The notes: generated from the sequence alone by a model not told the origin. A DNA stretch of 49,364 nucleotides from Candidatus Tayloriibacteriota bacterium (GCA_016188455.1 JACPHR010000006.1:1-49364), one strand, 5' to 3'. Positions 36,644 through 45,646 are shown, numbered from the stretch's first letter. Numbers and translations are program-made.

Positions 36644-37339
36644 ATGATTTCTTGGAACCAAAAAGAAGTTCTGTTTAAGGGTATATCTTATTACATATAT
36701 AGATACAATATAAAATCAGTTCTTGATATAGGAGCTGGTGATGGAACATTGGCGGATAAGATTTCTCACATCGTCAATAAATATCTTGCCGTGGAAAGAG
36801 ACAATAAGAAAGTCAGTATTCTAAAAACCTCCGGCCTTAATGTGGTTAAAGGAGAGTTTCCATCGGTTAAAATTTCGAAAAAATATGATTTAGTTCTCTC
36901 TTCGCATTCAATCCCAGAAAATACAAAAACCCTAGAAAAATTTATACGTACGGCGTGGCAATTAGTCAAACCGGCAGGCATACTCCTCATAGTAACCTTT
37001 AAGGGCGGAAAGGGAGATGAATTTAAATTGATAAGAGAATTAGAAGGAAAAAGTGTTGAATTAAATGAACTTATTTTTAAGAGAACAATGTGTATTCTTC
37101 AAGAGCTCGGAAAACCAAAGATTAAGAAACGAATAAGTAACATTGAAACTACGAGCTTACAAGAAATGCTAGAAGTTGTTTTGTTTTCTTTAGCGGCGGA
37201 AGGCAAAAGTACCAGATATAAAAAAGAAGTTGAGGATTTGCTAAAAAGGGACTTCAAACAAAGTAATAAATACTCATTATCTTATGAGCATCTTTTTATA
37301 GCGATGCAAAAAAATCATCCTCATGCGGCGCTCAAATAA
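36644..37339 (+). CDS. SAM-dependent methyltransferase
   Basis: VLDIGAGDGTLADKI...YDLVLSSHSIPE...LVKPAGILLIVTF. Confidence 0.8.
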   Translation: MISWNQKEVLFKGISYYIYRYNIKSVLDIGAGDGTLADKISHIVNKYLAVERDNKKVSILKTSGLNVVKGEFPSVKISKKYDLVLSSHSIPENTKTLEKFIRTAWQLVKPAGILLIVTFKGGKGDEFKLIRELEGKSVELNELIFKRTMCILQELGKPKIKKRISNIETTSLQEMLEVVLFSLAAEGKSTRYKKEVEDLLKRDFKQSNKYSLSYEHLFIAMQKNHPHAALK

Positions 37340-37545
37340 ACAAAAGCGATTTGGGATACCTAGTCGACAGAATAAAAATCTTAAAAGGGCTGCCGCAAGT
37401 GTACGGTACGCAATATAAAAAATTGGCGACCGGGAAAATTATTTTTTTTGATATTGAAGATGTTAAAAATGTAGATAAAAGGAGAAAGAAATTGGGAATG
37501 GAAACGTTCGCGCAATATCAAAAAAGGATACCGGAAAATCAATAA
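37326..37545 (+). pseudogene. C-terminal fragment of a DUF6624-like gene, paralogous to 44133-44621
   Basis: SDLGYLVDRIKILKGLPQVYGTQYKK...DKRRKKLGMETFAQYQKRI; shares GCGCTCAAATAAACAAAAGCGA junction. Confidence 0.8.
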
Positions 37546-37599
37546 TGGCGGGATTATTAATGTTGGGCCTTGCAGCTGCCTTGCCCACGATCCGAGTCG

Positions 37600-37652
37600 C
37601 CCAGAATTTTTTGGATTGCTTCTTCACTTAACACAAGAGAATTATAGCACGG
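37600..37652 (-). repeat. MLSQ repeat copy 2
   Basis: Minus strand CCGTGCTATAATTCTCTTGTGTTAAGTGAAGAAGCAATCCAAAAAATTCTGGG. Confidence 0.92.
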
Positions 37653-37746
37653 AAAACCGCCCCCCGAGCCACCGCCAGAGGCGGGGGTTTTTAGTTTTTA
37701 ATCCTTTAAGATCATCAAGATTGGGCCCTGCTACGGCCTCATCCAC

Positions 37747-38847
37747 CTAATGCCATCTAAAATTACTTCTATAATCCCACTGGTCAATCGTATTGTCATC
37801 AATAACCTTTACTTTTTTTATAAATCTTAAGATATCCCGATATATTATATTTGAATGTGTTATCTTTCTCAGATCTTTCCCTAAAAACGCATATGCATAT
37901 AAATAACGAGGAGAAAATTTTTTTTGTAATGCATTTTGAGGCAACTCAATATGTTTATTTTGCAACCTTTTAGGATGAATGCGTAGTCGGATTTCTTTGA
38001 TGTCATTAATGCGAAGTAATAATTGTTTTCTATCTCGTAGAGCTAGGTCAATGACCCCATGAAAACTACCACATACATCATATTTCTTAAATAAAAATTC
38101 ATCTATCAATGGAAGGTGCTTTTTAAGTAATCTGGATAAAGTTTTAATCTCTTTTGTCCCGATCGTTTTGTTTATAAATACTTTCAAAACGTTATTTTGT
38201 TGCAATAAATCGATGTTAGCAGTAAATCCATTTTTTGAACACAGTGCCGATAATAATCCGTTTTGGGTGGCATTTGCTACTTGCAAAGCCTTCGCATGAG
38301 ATCCAAAATTTCCCTTAACGCCACTCATAAAGCTAAAAGCTATACCAAGGGCATTAACCGTTTGATCTGTTGTAAGATGCAACAGTTTTGCTGAAAGCGC
38401 AGTAGAGCCCAATATACCAATAATGGAAGTTGGATGATACTGACTATGGTAAAGCCCGGGGTTGAATATTTTTCCTAAAGCAATTTCGATTTTTAGCCCC
38501 TGCAAGAGGGTGATTTTATTTTGTTTCAACGGAGACAGCAGTTTGAAAACGGGATAAAGTGTTGCCATGGGGTGTCCACCAATACTATATGACATTTCAT
38601 CAAAATCCCTATAGTGGATAGCATAAGAATTGAGAAATACATCCTTTTTATCAACCATTTTCCTCTCTTTCTGTGTTAGATAGTAAAATGCTAATGCTAA
38701 TTTATTATACTGCTCGCTTTTTCGGAAAATAGCCATCTCTCGTTCTGCATTTACTATAAGTTTATCGAGAATCCTAGTGTCCTCTTTTGTAAAATTACGC
38801 TCAATTGACATTGCGTAGTTACCGATAGTAGATAACAATTTCCTCAT
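37747..38847 (-). CDS. MmgE/PrpD family protein
   Basis: GLYHSQYHPTSIIGILGSTALSAKLLHLTTDQTVNALGIAFSFMSGVKGNFGSHAKALQVANATQNGLLSALCSKNGFT. Confidence 0.75.
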   Translation of the reverse strand: MRKLLSTIGNYAMSIERNFTKEDTRILDKLIVNAEREMAIFRKSEQYNKLALAFYYLTQKERKMVDKKDVFLNSYAIHYRDFDEMSYSIGGHPMATLYPVFKLLSPLKQNKITLLQGLKIEIALGKIFNPGLYHSQYHPTSIIGILGSTALSAKLLHLTTDQTVNALGIAFSFMSGVKGNFGSHAKALQVANATQNGLLSALCSKNGFTANIDLLQQNNVLKVFINKTIGTKEIKTLSRLLKKHLPLIDEFLFKKYDVCGSFHGVIDLALRDRKQLLLRINDIKEIRLRIHPKRLQNKHIELPQNALQKKFSPRYLYAYAFLGKDLRKITHSNIIYRDILRFIKKVKVIDDNTIDQWDYRSNFRWH

Positions 38848-39617
38848 ATAAGTTTTGTAATTTTCAGAATATCACCAATTTTTGCATTGATCGATTTGGC
38901 ACCGTACTCGCGTACTTTACCCAACTCATACATACCCAAAGAACTACCCGGAAAAATTACCCAGCTGCCAGTTTCTTGCGACATCATTCTTTTACAAAAA
39001 ATGGCTTTAATTTTGGTTTCATTAATCTCAACTTTATAATAATTATTTTCTTTAATGTTATCTAAGTCTCCGGTAAATTTCATCATTCCAAAATTATCAA
39101 TGTGAACGATAGTATGACCTACTATATTTAATCTCGTAATTTCTTCCGGAGAAACAGGTGCCCCTAAATTTTTTATATCTTCACCACATGCTATTTTTGC
39201 AATTGTCGGTGCAGTGACCAATTTCCCACTAAAAGAAAGAAATTGTTTACTTAAATCGGTAAATAAACCGGAAGCATCATAAAGCTCCGTACAACCAAAA
39301 TCTCTCGTGAGCCAATCAAATGCTCCTGTATTTCTTCCCATGAAGATAAAGTCTTTCTTCTTTGTTTTTCCGATAAGAGATTTTGGTCTTTCTTTTACTG
39401 GATTAAAAATAACAGAAAAAAGAGTTCCTGGTGGGTATAGGTCCGCCATCAACCTCAAGGCAAAATTGCAGTTAACGACCGAGAACTCGCGAATTGGAAC
39501 AAACGGCTCTATCTCAATATCTTTACGGTCTCCTATTTCATTTATAATACTTGCTCTTAATTCATTAGCGGCGATATCGACACAATCAGTTACGATAACT
39601 AAGCGTTTTATTTGCAT
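38844..39617 (-). CDS. SAM hydroxide adenosyltransferase (DUF62/fluorinase-chlorinase superfamily)
   Basis: VIVTDCVDIAANELRASI, ALRLMADLYPPGTLFSVIFNP, HIDNFGMMKF. Confidence 0.75.
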   Translation of the reverse strand: MQIKRLVIVTDCVDIAANELRASIINEIGDRKDIEIEPFVPIREFSVVNCNFALRLMADLYPPGTLFSVIFNPVKERPKSLIGKTKKKDFIFMGRNTGAFDWLTRDFGCTELYDASGLFTDLSKQFLSFSGKLVTAPTIAKIACGEDIKNLGAPVSPEEITRLNIVGHTIVHIDNFGMMKFTGDLDNIKENNYYKVEINETKIKAIFCKRMMSQETGSWVIFPGSSLGMYELGKVREYGAKSINAKIGDILKITKLI

Positions 39618-39620
39618 TTT

Positions 39621-40199
39621 TTATTTCTTAACTTTATCAAGTTGGAAAAATTTTATTATTTTTAATACAACCTTTTGGGCAGATAAATGTGTGTTATCAA
39701 CAATAAAAGTTTGATCAACCGGTGTTAGTGTAGAAAAGTCCAGTTTATTCATAACTTCAGTTAATTCATTAATAGTATTGGGTTTGTTGTATTTTACTCT
39801 TTCTTTATTCAACACTCGTTTTTTTTGTTCCCCTGAATCACAAACTAGTTTAACGTAATTAATAGTTCCACCGTTTTTTCGCATTAATTTATCTAATTTT
39901 TTATAGAAGGCATGGGTATCTTTAGTATTGGGGAATCCAGTCGTCCATATCAAACCAGGAACTTTCTCAACCAATAATTCGTTAATAATATCAAGACGTA
40001 TTTTTCTTATTAAATTACTAAAAGGTTTACTATAAAAAGAAAAGAAGTTTTCTGCTAAATCAATAGTCATGTGATTATGCAGTATGGGGTATCCAGTTTT
40101 TTTAGATAATTCATTGGCTGTGGTCAATTTGCCAACAGCTGTTGCTCCGTAAATGACTATTAATTTCATAATTAATTTTATTTTAACATTAATCATCAA
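39621..40199 (-). CDS. P-loop nucleotide/small-molecule kinase-like protein
   Basis: MKLIVIYGATAVGKLTTANELSKKTGYPILHNH. Confidence 0.65.
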   Translation of the reverse strand: MMINVKIKLIMKLIVIYGATAVGKLTTANELSKKTGYPILHNHMTIDLAENFFSFYSKPFSNLIRKIRLDIINELLVEKVPGLIWTTGFPNTKDTHAFYKKLDKLMRKNGGTINYVKLVCDSGEQKKRVLNKERVKYNKPNTINELTEVMNKLDFSTLTPVDQTFIVDNTHLSAQKVVLKIIKFFQLDKVKK

Positions 40200-40265
40200 T
40201 GAATGTCTACATTTTACATAAATTTGGTAAAAAACAGTCTGATATAGTATAATAAAAATACAATT

Positions 40266-41681
40266 ATGAACTCAGTTAAAAGCTTTCCAGACGACAGCCA
40301 GCCAAATGACAATAATTATAATCCGACCATTAAGGTCGATGAAGATACTACAAAAACTCCATTTGTCAGACATTTTACTAAAACTGGCGTAACTTTTTCG
40401 TGCATTTATTCTGACGAAAAGCAGATTGCTTTAGTTGCAGTGTTTAGTAAGCCTGAGTTGCTAGACACTTCACGTACGATTCCTGTAAGATTGCACTCCT
40501 CTTGTGCTAATAGTGATATATTGGGAAGTTTTGACTGCGATTGTCGGAGCCAACTTCTTCATTCAATTGACATTCTGAGAGAAAGAAACGGGGTGCTCAT
40601 TCACTTATTTCAAGAGGGACGCGAGGCTGGGATTTTCGCAAAATATCTGGGAATGTACACAATGCAATCTAAAGGTCTGAACACTTATGGTGCCTACAGG
40701 AAGCTGGCTTTGGATGTTGACGGACGAATCTACTCGCTTGCTTTTAAGATTTTGCGTAATCTTGGAATTAAAAGGATATCTCTTTTGAGCAATAATCCAA
40801 AGAAAGCTGTGGCTTTTCATGAAGCTGGCTTTTCAGTTACTTCAGAGGCTCTACTTGGTGAAATTACACCTCAGAACTTTAGATATCTTTTCAGCAAATT
40901 TTCCGAGGGCCAGCATAAAATTTCAGAACTATTTCCAGAGGGTGGAGACTATTATTTTTGTAAGACAACCTCATCAGTTGGACCATTTCGTAGAACATGG
41001 ATACTGGATGGAGATGACATGCTGTGGGAGGACAATATTGTTTATATGAAAATAGTTGATGACTTTGTTAAACATTGCCTTCCTTATACACCCCAAACCG
41101 CAGAACAACAGATTCGTCAGATGATAGATGATACGGAAGAAAAGACAATTCAAGAATACGGTTTAGGCGCAATTGGCTTCCGACAGTCCTTGGAAACCGT
41201 TTATGAACTTCTCTCTGCTAAAAATAATGTAATTCCCCGACCCGCAGAATTGCTCGACTCGGTTGTTCAAATCCTTAAAAATCAACCGGAAGTCCTGACT
41301 GCCGACGTGGTTACAGTTTTGTCCGAACTAGAGAAGCGGGGTGATGGGCTTATTCTCTACACTCAAGGGCCTCCCCGTATTCAATTTGAGAAAATTGCTC
41401 GCTCAGGTTTGGCAGAATATTTTCATGCACTCTGTGTTGTGAAATTTAAGGACGATAGTTCATTGAGACGACTACAGCATGATTTTAATTTTAACCCTGG
41501 AGAATTTATTTTGGTGGGGAACAGTCTGCGTTCTGATATTGAGCCCGCTATAAAAGCAGGTTTAAAAGCAATTCATTTTAATAACCCTAATTCTTGGCAC
41601 ATTCAGAATCTTTCTAAGTTGGAGAAATCGCAGTATCTGCAAATTGATAGTCTAACCGAACTTCTCGAACTCAGTATTTAA
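40266..41681 (+). CDS. Fusion: GTP cyclohydrolase II-like domain plus C-terminal HAD-type domain
   Basis: RLHSSCANSDILGSFDCDCRSQL, FQEGREAGIFAKYLGMYTMQSKGLNTYGAYRKLALDVDGRIYSLAFKILRNLGIKRISLLSNNPKK; WILDGDDMLWEDN, FILVGNSLRSDIEPAIKAGLKAI. Confidence 0.85.
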   Translation: MNSVKSFPDDSQPNDNNYNPTIKVDEDTTKTPFVRHFTKTGVTFSCIYSDEKQIALVAVFSKPELLDTSRTIPVRLHSSCANSDILGSFDCDCRSQLLHSIDILRERNGVLIHLFQEGREAGIFAKYLGMYTMQSKGLNTYGAYRKLALDVDGRIYSLAFKILRNLGIKRISLLSNNPKKAVAFHEAGFSVTSEALLGEITPQNFRYLFSKFSEGQHKISELFPEGGDYYFCKTTSSVGPFRRTWILDGDDMLWEDNIVYMKIVDDFVKHCLPYTPQTAEQQIRQMIDDTEEKTIQEYGLGAIGFRQSLETVYELLSAKNNVIPRPAELLDSVVQILKNQPEVLTADVVTVLSELEKRGDGLILYTQGPPRIQFEKIARSGLAEYFHALCVVKFKDDSSLRRLQHDFNFNPGEFILVGNSLRSDIEPAIKAGLKAIHFNNPNSWHIQNLSKLEKSQYLQIDSLTELLELSI

Positions 41682-41703
41682 GCAAAATATCATTTTCTGC
41701 GCT

Positions 41704-42720
41704 TTAGTGCTTAATGATTTCAAAAACCACTTTGCCTACTTTTGCATTTATTCGCCCCGTTCCTCCTATTGGAAAAGTAAATTGAGGATATGTGTGTCCA
41801 AAATTTAGATTAGCAACCACTGGGATTTGTGAGAATTTGGGATAATTGCGAATTATTTTAACCAAGATACCGTCACTAATCTGGCTAGCGGATGTAAATC
41901 TACCGATCAAGAGTGCTTTTACTCCCTTGAATCCTTTTTGATGTATCAGAGATTGTAGTAGGCGGTCAAATGATCGAGGTCTGATTTCACCATTCTCTTC
42001 CAACATCAAAATAGAGTTTGATAAGTCAGGAAGGAATTCAGTTCCAAAAAGCGTAGTTAGTGAAGTTAGATGACCTCCAATTAAACGCCCCTCGGCATCT
42101 CCTTCAGCAATTATTAATGGACCAGGATTTGGAAGAAATTTTCTATTTTCTTGGTCAAGCCACCAAAAATCATCGCTCCAAGAACGAGTTGGATTGATTA
42201 TAAACGGCTCTGTTGAAAAAACGCATGTCCGAAATGTTTCCAATGTATATTCAACCCCTTTCTTCATCCCGAATGTCCCGTAGAAAGGACCGTAATATGT
42301 TACGATTCCTGTCTTGGCATAAATTGCGTTCACTAGCACTGTGATATCGGAGAATCCGCAAAAAATCTTTGGGTTGTCTCTTAGTAAATTCCAATTAATC
42401 GACTGCAGAATTTGAGCGGTGTTCATGCCTCCTAAGCCAGACAGTATCAACTTAACTTCAGGATCCATCAGTGCTTCGTTAAGATCCTCCACCCGATCTG
42501 CAACACTGGAAGTGTCAAATTCATCGCTAACTTCGACGTACTTACCAAAAGATACTCGGAGACCCAACGCCACAAGGTTTGTGTTGCAAACTTCACGCTG
42601 AGAGGGAGACACGCCTTTTAAACTGAGTCCGAAAGATATCACTCTAACAAGATCTCCTTTTCGGAGACGTCCTGAAAACTGTGTTGCATTATTTATTTGA
42701 ATGGCTTCTTGACTTAACAC
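41704..42720 (-). CDS. S66-family LD-carboxypeptidase/MccF-like peptidase; GTG start lies inside the MLSQ repeat
   Basis: LKLILSGLGGMNTAQILQSINWNLLRDNPKIFCGFSDITVL, IAEGDAEGRLIGGHLTSLTTLFGTEF, VVANLNFGHTYPQFTFPIGG. Confidence 0.85.
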   Translation of the reverse strand: MLSQEAIQINNATQFSGRLRKGDLVRVISFGLSLKGVSPSQREVCNTNLVALGLRVSFGKYVEVSDEFDTSSVADRVEDLNEALMDPEVKLILSGLGGMNTAQILQSINWNLLRDNPKIFCGFSDITVLVNAIYAKTGIVTYYGPFYGTFGMKKGVEYTLETFRTCVFSTEPFIINPTRSWSDDFWWLDQENRKFLPNPGPLIIAEGDAEGRLIGGHLTSLTTLFGTEFLPDLSNSILMLEENGEIRPRSFDRLLQSLIHQKGFKGVKALLIGRFTSASQISDGILVKIIRNYPKFSQIPVVANLNFGHTYPQFTFPIGGTGRINAKVGKVVFEIIKH

Positions 42721-42738
42721 AAGAGAATTATAGCACGG
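42701..42738 (-). repeat. MLSQ repeat copy 3
   Basis: Minus strand CCGTGCTATAATTCTCTTGTGTTAAGTCAAGAAGCCAT. Confidence 0.92.
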
Positions 42739-42883
42739 CTTAGAACAAAGCTCGTGTTTCGTTATGTGATTTCGTCATTACTAGAGCAGGAGTGCCATAA
42801 TGTGGTTGACGTACAAATCATTGACAATTAATTGGTCTTGTGTAATGTGTACTTAGAAACCAACTCAACAGAAAGTATGTTCC

Positions 42884-43882
42884 ATGAAAACAAAAAAGGT
42901 GCTTATTGTTTCCCACGCTGAAGATGGGAGTTCTAAACTCCTCATGCAACGGTTAAAAGAGAGTGACGAGCCATACCAACTCGTTGATTTAGGAAAGTTC
43001 CCTCTTGAAGCAACGGCCTCAATTGATCTATCTAGTGAAGTATCTATGAGATTCGTTGAAGATAAGTTTGGATTTACAGGGGACAGCGTAAAAAGTGTCT
43101 GGTGGAGAAGACCAAAAGGAAAAGCGCGTCCATCGACAAACAACCCGCTCCAAAGATACATCGAGCTAGAATCCGAAGTGTTCATCAGTTCACTTTTTAA
43201 CCTGCTCGGCACTGATACACAGTGGGTATCTCATCCAGAGAAAACAAGACTTGCTAACAGAAAACCGCTACAACTTGAAGTTGCCAGGCAAATTGGATTT
43301 AGAATACCGAAAACTCTCGTATCCAACGACCCGGAAGCCGTTAGGGATTTTCTCGAAGTAAATCATAACATGCCCATAATTATGAAACCGGTTGGCACTA
43401 GCTTCGTGAGACTTTCAGACGACCCGACTGATGCTGAAGGAAAAAACCTGGCGATTTATACCAAGATAGTGGACAAAGATTTGTTGCTTCGCAATATCCA
43501 AAAAGTCAAAAATTGTCCGGTGATCTTCCAAGAAGCGGCAATGCAAGAGTTCGACATAAGAGTTACTGTAGTAGGACGCAAAGTGTTTGCCGTAAAGATT
43601 AGTCACAGCAAAGAACGGGAGATTAATGATGGCAACCTTGATTGGCGACATCACGAACTTGACCGTGTGTACGAAAAGTACCAACTACCGAGCGAGCTGG
43701 AAAATAAGTGTGTTGAGATTGTCAATCGTTTGGGGTTGAACTTTGGTGCCATTGATATGTGCTTTTCCAAAGAGAAAGGGTATATATTCTTTGAAATTAA
43801 CCCTCAAGGGCAATGGGTTCCGTCAGAGGTCACCGCCGGGCACCCCATATCCATCGCACTTGCAGAATTCCTGTCCATGTGA
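42884..43882 (+). CDS. ATP-grasp RiPP maturase of the MvdC/MvdD (graspetide synthetase) type
   Basis: SVWWRRPKGKARPS, NRKPLQLEVARQIGFRIPKTLVSNDPEAVRDF, DIRVTVVGRKVFAVKI, DWRHHELDRVYEKYQLP, LNFGAIDMCFSKEKGYIFFEINPQGQW. Confidence 0.88.
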   Translation: MKTKKVLIVSHAEDGSSKLLMQRLKESDEPYQLVDLGKFPLEATASIDLSSEVSMRFVEDKFGFTGDSVKSVWWRRPKGKARPSTNNPLQRYIELESEVFISSLFNLLGTDTQWVSHPEKTRLANRKPLQLEVARQIGFRIPKTLVSNDPEAVRDFLEVNHNMPIIMKPVGTSFVRLSDDPTDAEGKNLAIYTKIVDKDLLLRNIQKVKNCPVIFQEAAMQEFDIRVTVVGRKVFAVKISHSKEREINDGNLDWRHHELDRVYEKYQLPSELENKCVEIVNRLGLNFGAIDMCFSKEKGYIFFEINPQGQWVPSEVTAGHPISIALAEFLSM

Positions 43883-43925
43883 TAGGTTGATATTAGTCTA
43901 GCATAAGAAAGGGGGGTGAGAAAAA

Positions 43926-44066
43926 ATGAAAAATGAGGAAGCGCTTCCTATCACGTTTCTCCATTCTGAGCCGTGTGAGTCAAAGGTTACAGAGTGTCCA
44001 GAAACTGACTTCGCCCGCGAACATGATACCATGATCCAGCGAACGGGAGATTCAGACACCATCTAA
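43926..44066 (+). CDS. Putative 46-aa graspetide precursor peptide
   Basis: SD AAGGGGGGTGAG; MKNEEALPITFLHSEPCESKVTECPETDFAREHDTMIQRTGDSDTI; 43 nt after the ATP-grasp; terminator follows. Confidence 0.72.
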   Translation: MKNEEALPITFLHSEPCESKVTECPETDFAREHDTMIQRTGDSDTI

Positions 44067-44087
44067 CACTGATGTCTGACATAAACC

Positions 44088-44124
44088 CTCCTCCGGCATA
44101 CGCTTGCCGCAGGAGGATTTTTTA
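44088..44124 (+). terminator. Terminator after the putative precursor
   Basis: CCTCCTCCGGCatacgcttGCCGCAGGAGGATTTTTTA. Confidence 0.8.
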
Positions 44125-44132
44125 TATCCAAC

Positions 44133-44621
44133 ATGTACACAAAAAAGCTAATCAAGAAAATTGAAGCCCTCTACGATGTAGACCAGCGGTCTATACGATT
44201 ATATAGGTTGGGAAAGTTATCTGGACTGGTGCTTGAGAAAATAAACCTTGGGCACACAGCAATCCTAAAAAAAATTATTGCCAAGCACGGCTTCTCTTTT
44301 AAAAATAGTACTTCTGAAAAAGCATACGCCTCCGCATTTTTGATTACGCAACACTCCGACGACTTGGGTTTTATGGAGCGCGTAAGACGAATTTTTTCTG
44401 GCTCCAGTGGCGCTCAAATAAACAAAAGCGACCTAGGGTACTTAATAGACAGAATAAAAGTTTTAAAAGGACTGCCGCAAGTGTACGGCACGCAGTATAA
44501 AAAGACGAGAGCCGGGAAAATTACTTTTTTTGATATTAAAGATATTAAAAATTTAGATAAAAGAAGAAAAAAATTGGGCATGGAAACCTTAAATGAATAC
44601 AGAAAAAATTTAGTACAGTAG
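44133..44621 (+). CDS. DUF6624-like hypothetical protein
   Basis: SAFLITQHSDDLGFMERV...LIDRIKVLKGLPQVYGTQY. Confidence 0.6.
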   Translation: MYTKKLIKKIEALYDVDQRSIRLYRLGKLSGLVLEKINLGHTAILKKIIAKHGFSFKNSTSEKAYASAFLITQHSDDLGFMERVRRIFSGSSGAQINKSDLGYLIDRIKVLKGLPQVYGTQYKKTRAGKITFFDIKDIKNLDKRRKKLGMETLNEYRKNLVQ

Positions 44622-44660
44622 GAAAGGAAAAAATGTGACATTAAACTTATTCACCACGGT

Positions 44661-44742
44661 CTCCGGCGTGAGATACACTTTTTCCTCAATGCCCAAAATT
44701 TTTTGGATTGCTTCTTGACTTAACACAAGAGAATTATAGCAC
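44661..44742 (-). repeat. MLSQ repeat copy 4 (long form)
   Basis: Minus-strand reading MLSQEAIQKILGIEEKVYLTPETVVNKFNVTFFPFLLY*. Confidence 0.92.
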
Positions 44743-44831
44743 AAGAAAAGAACCTTGCTGAAAACAGGGCAAAAAAATCCCAACGCAATAAATTACGGTC
44801 AACTATTTTGTACTTATGTTATAGTATGTGT

Positions 44832-45644
44832 ATGGAAACAAAAACAAATAACCACAAGCTCTATGAATGTAAGCTCTTTTTTGACTTCCCTAGTAATGTT
44901 AAAAATTCAAAAGAATTTATTTCCCGTCTTGTCCAAAATGTGCGAAAAACCGAGCTTGGTTTTCTAGGGTTTTCTAAAAAAGAGCACCTAAAAAATTGTC
45001 TTGAGAGGCAAATTTTTGATGTGGCAAAAAGATTTGAGAGTATTTCCAGTAACCATGAGCAGGCTATAGAAAAAACAATCGAAACTGAAATTCATCGACT
45101 CAAAAAACTCGTCTTGTCTCAAAAAACTCACATCTATATTTTCCCCACTTTTTCAGATTTTGTATTGAATAAAATGAGTGGAATAAGTGGTTATACACCA
45201 TGGAAAGACATTGTCTTTTTGTTTGTCCATCCAAAAACGAAAAATATTAACCCGTTTTTAAATATAACCTTGGCGCATGAGTATGTCCATTCCGTAAGTC
45301 GTGAATATCATGAATGGAATAGGTTACTTGACACTATTGTGTTTGAGGGTTTGGCAGAACTTTTTATAGCAGAACATTTTAATGGGTACATATCACCGTG
45401 GACGAAGACGCTTACTATAGATGATTGTCACAAATATCTTGCTCAGATCAGAAAAAAACTCAAGTCAAAAAATCATGATGACTATAGGGATGTATTTTTC
45501 AAAAATAAAATGTACCCTCTCTGGGCTGGATATTCGATCGGGTATCAAATAGTAAGATTTTATCGTCAAAAGAATAAAAACATCACATGGAATGAATTAT
45601 TGAAGAAAGAGGTAGATGAAATTTTTGAAAATTCAGGTATATAA
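44832..45644 (+). CDS. DUF2268-like putative zinc metalloprotease
   Basis: HExxH motif TLAHEYVHSVSREYH...DTIVFEGLAELFIAEHF. Confidence 0.75.
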   Translation: METKTNNHKLYECKLFFDFPSNVKNSKEFISRLVQNVRKTELGFLGFSKKEHLKNCLERQIFDVAKRFESISSNHEQAIEKTIETEIHRLKKLVLSQKTHIYIFPTFSDFVLNKMSGISGYTPWKDIVFLFVHPKTKNINPFLNITLAHEYVHSVSREYHEWNRLLDTIVFEGLAELFIAEHFNGYISPWTKTLTIDDCHKYLAQIRKKLKSKNHDDYRDVFFKNKMYPLWAGYSIGYQIVRFYRQKNKNITWNELLKKEVDEIFENSGI

Positions 45645-45646
45645 AA

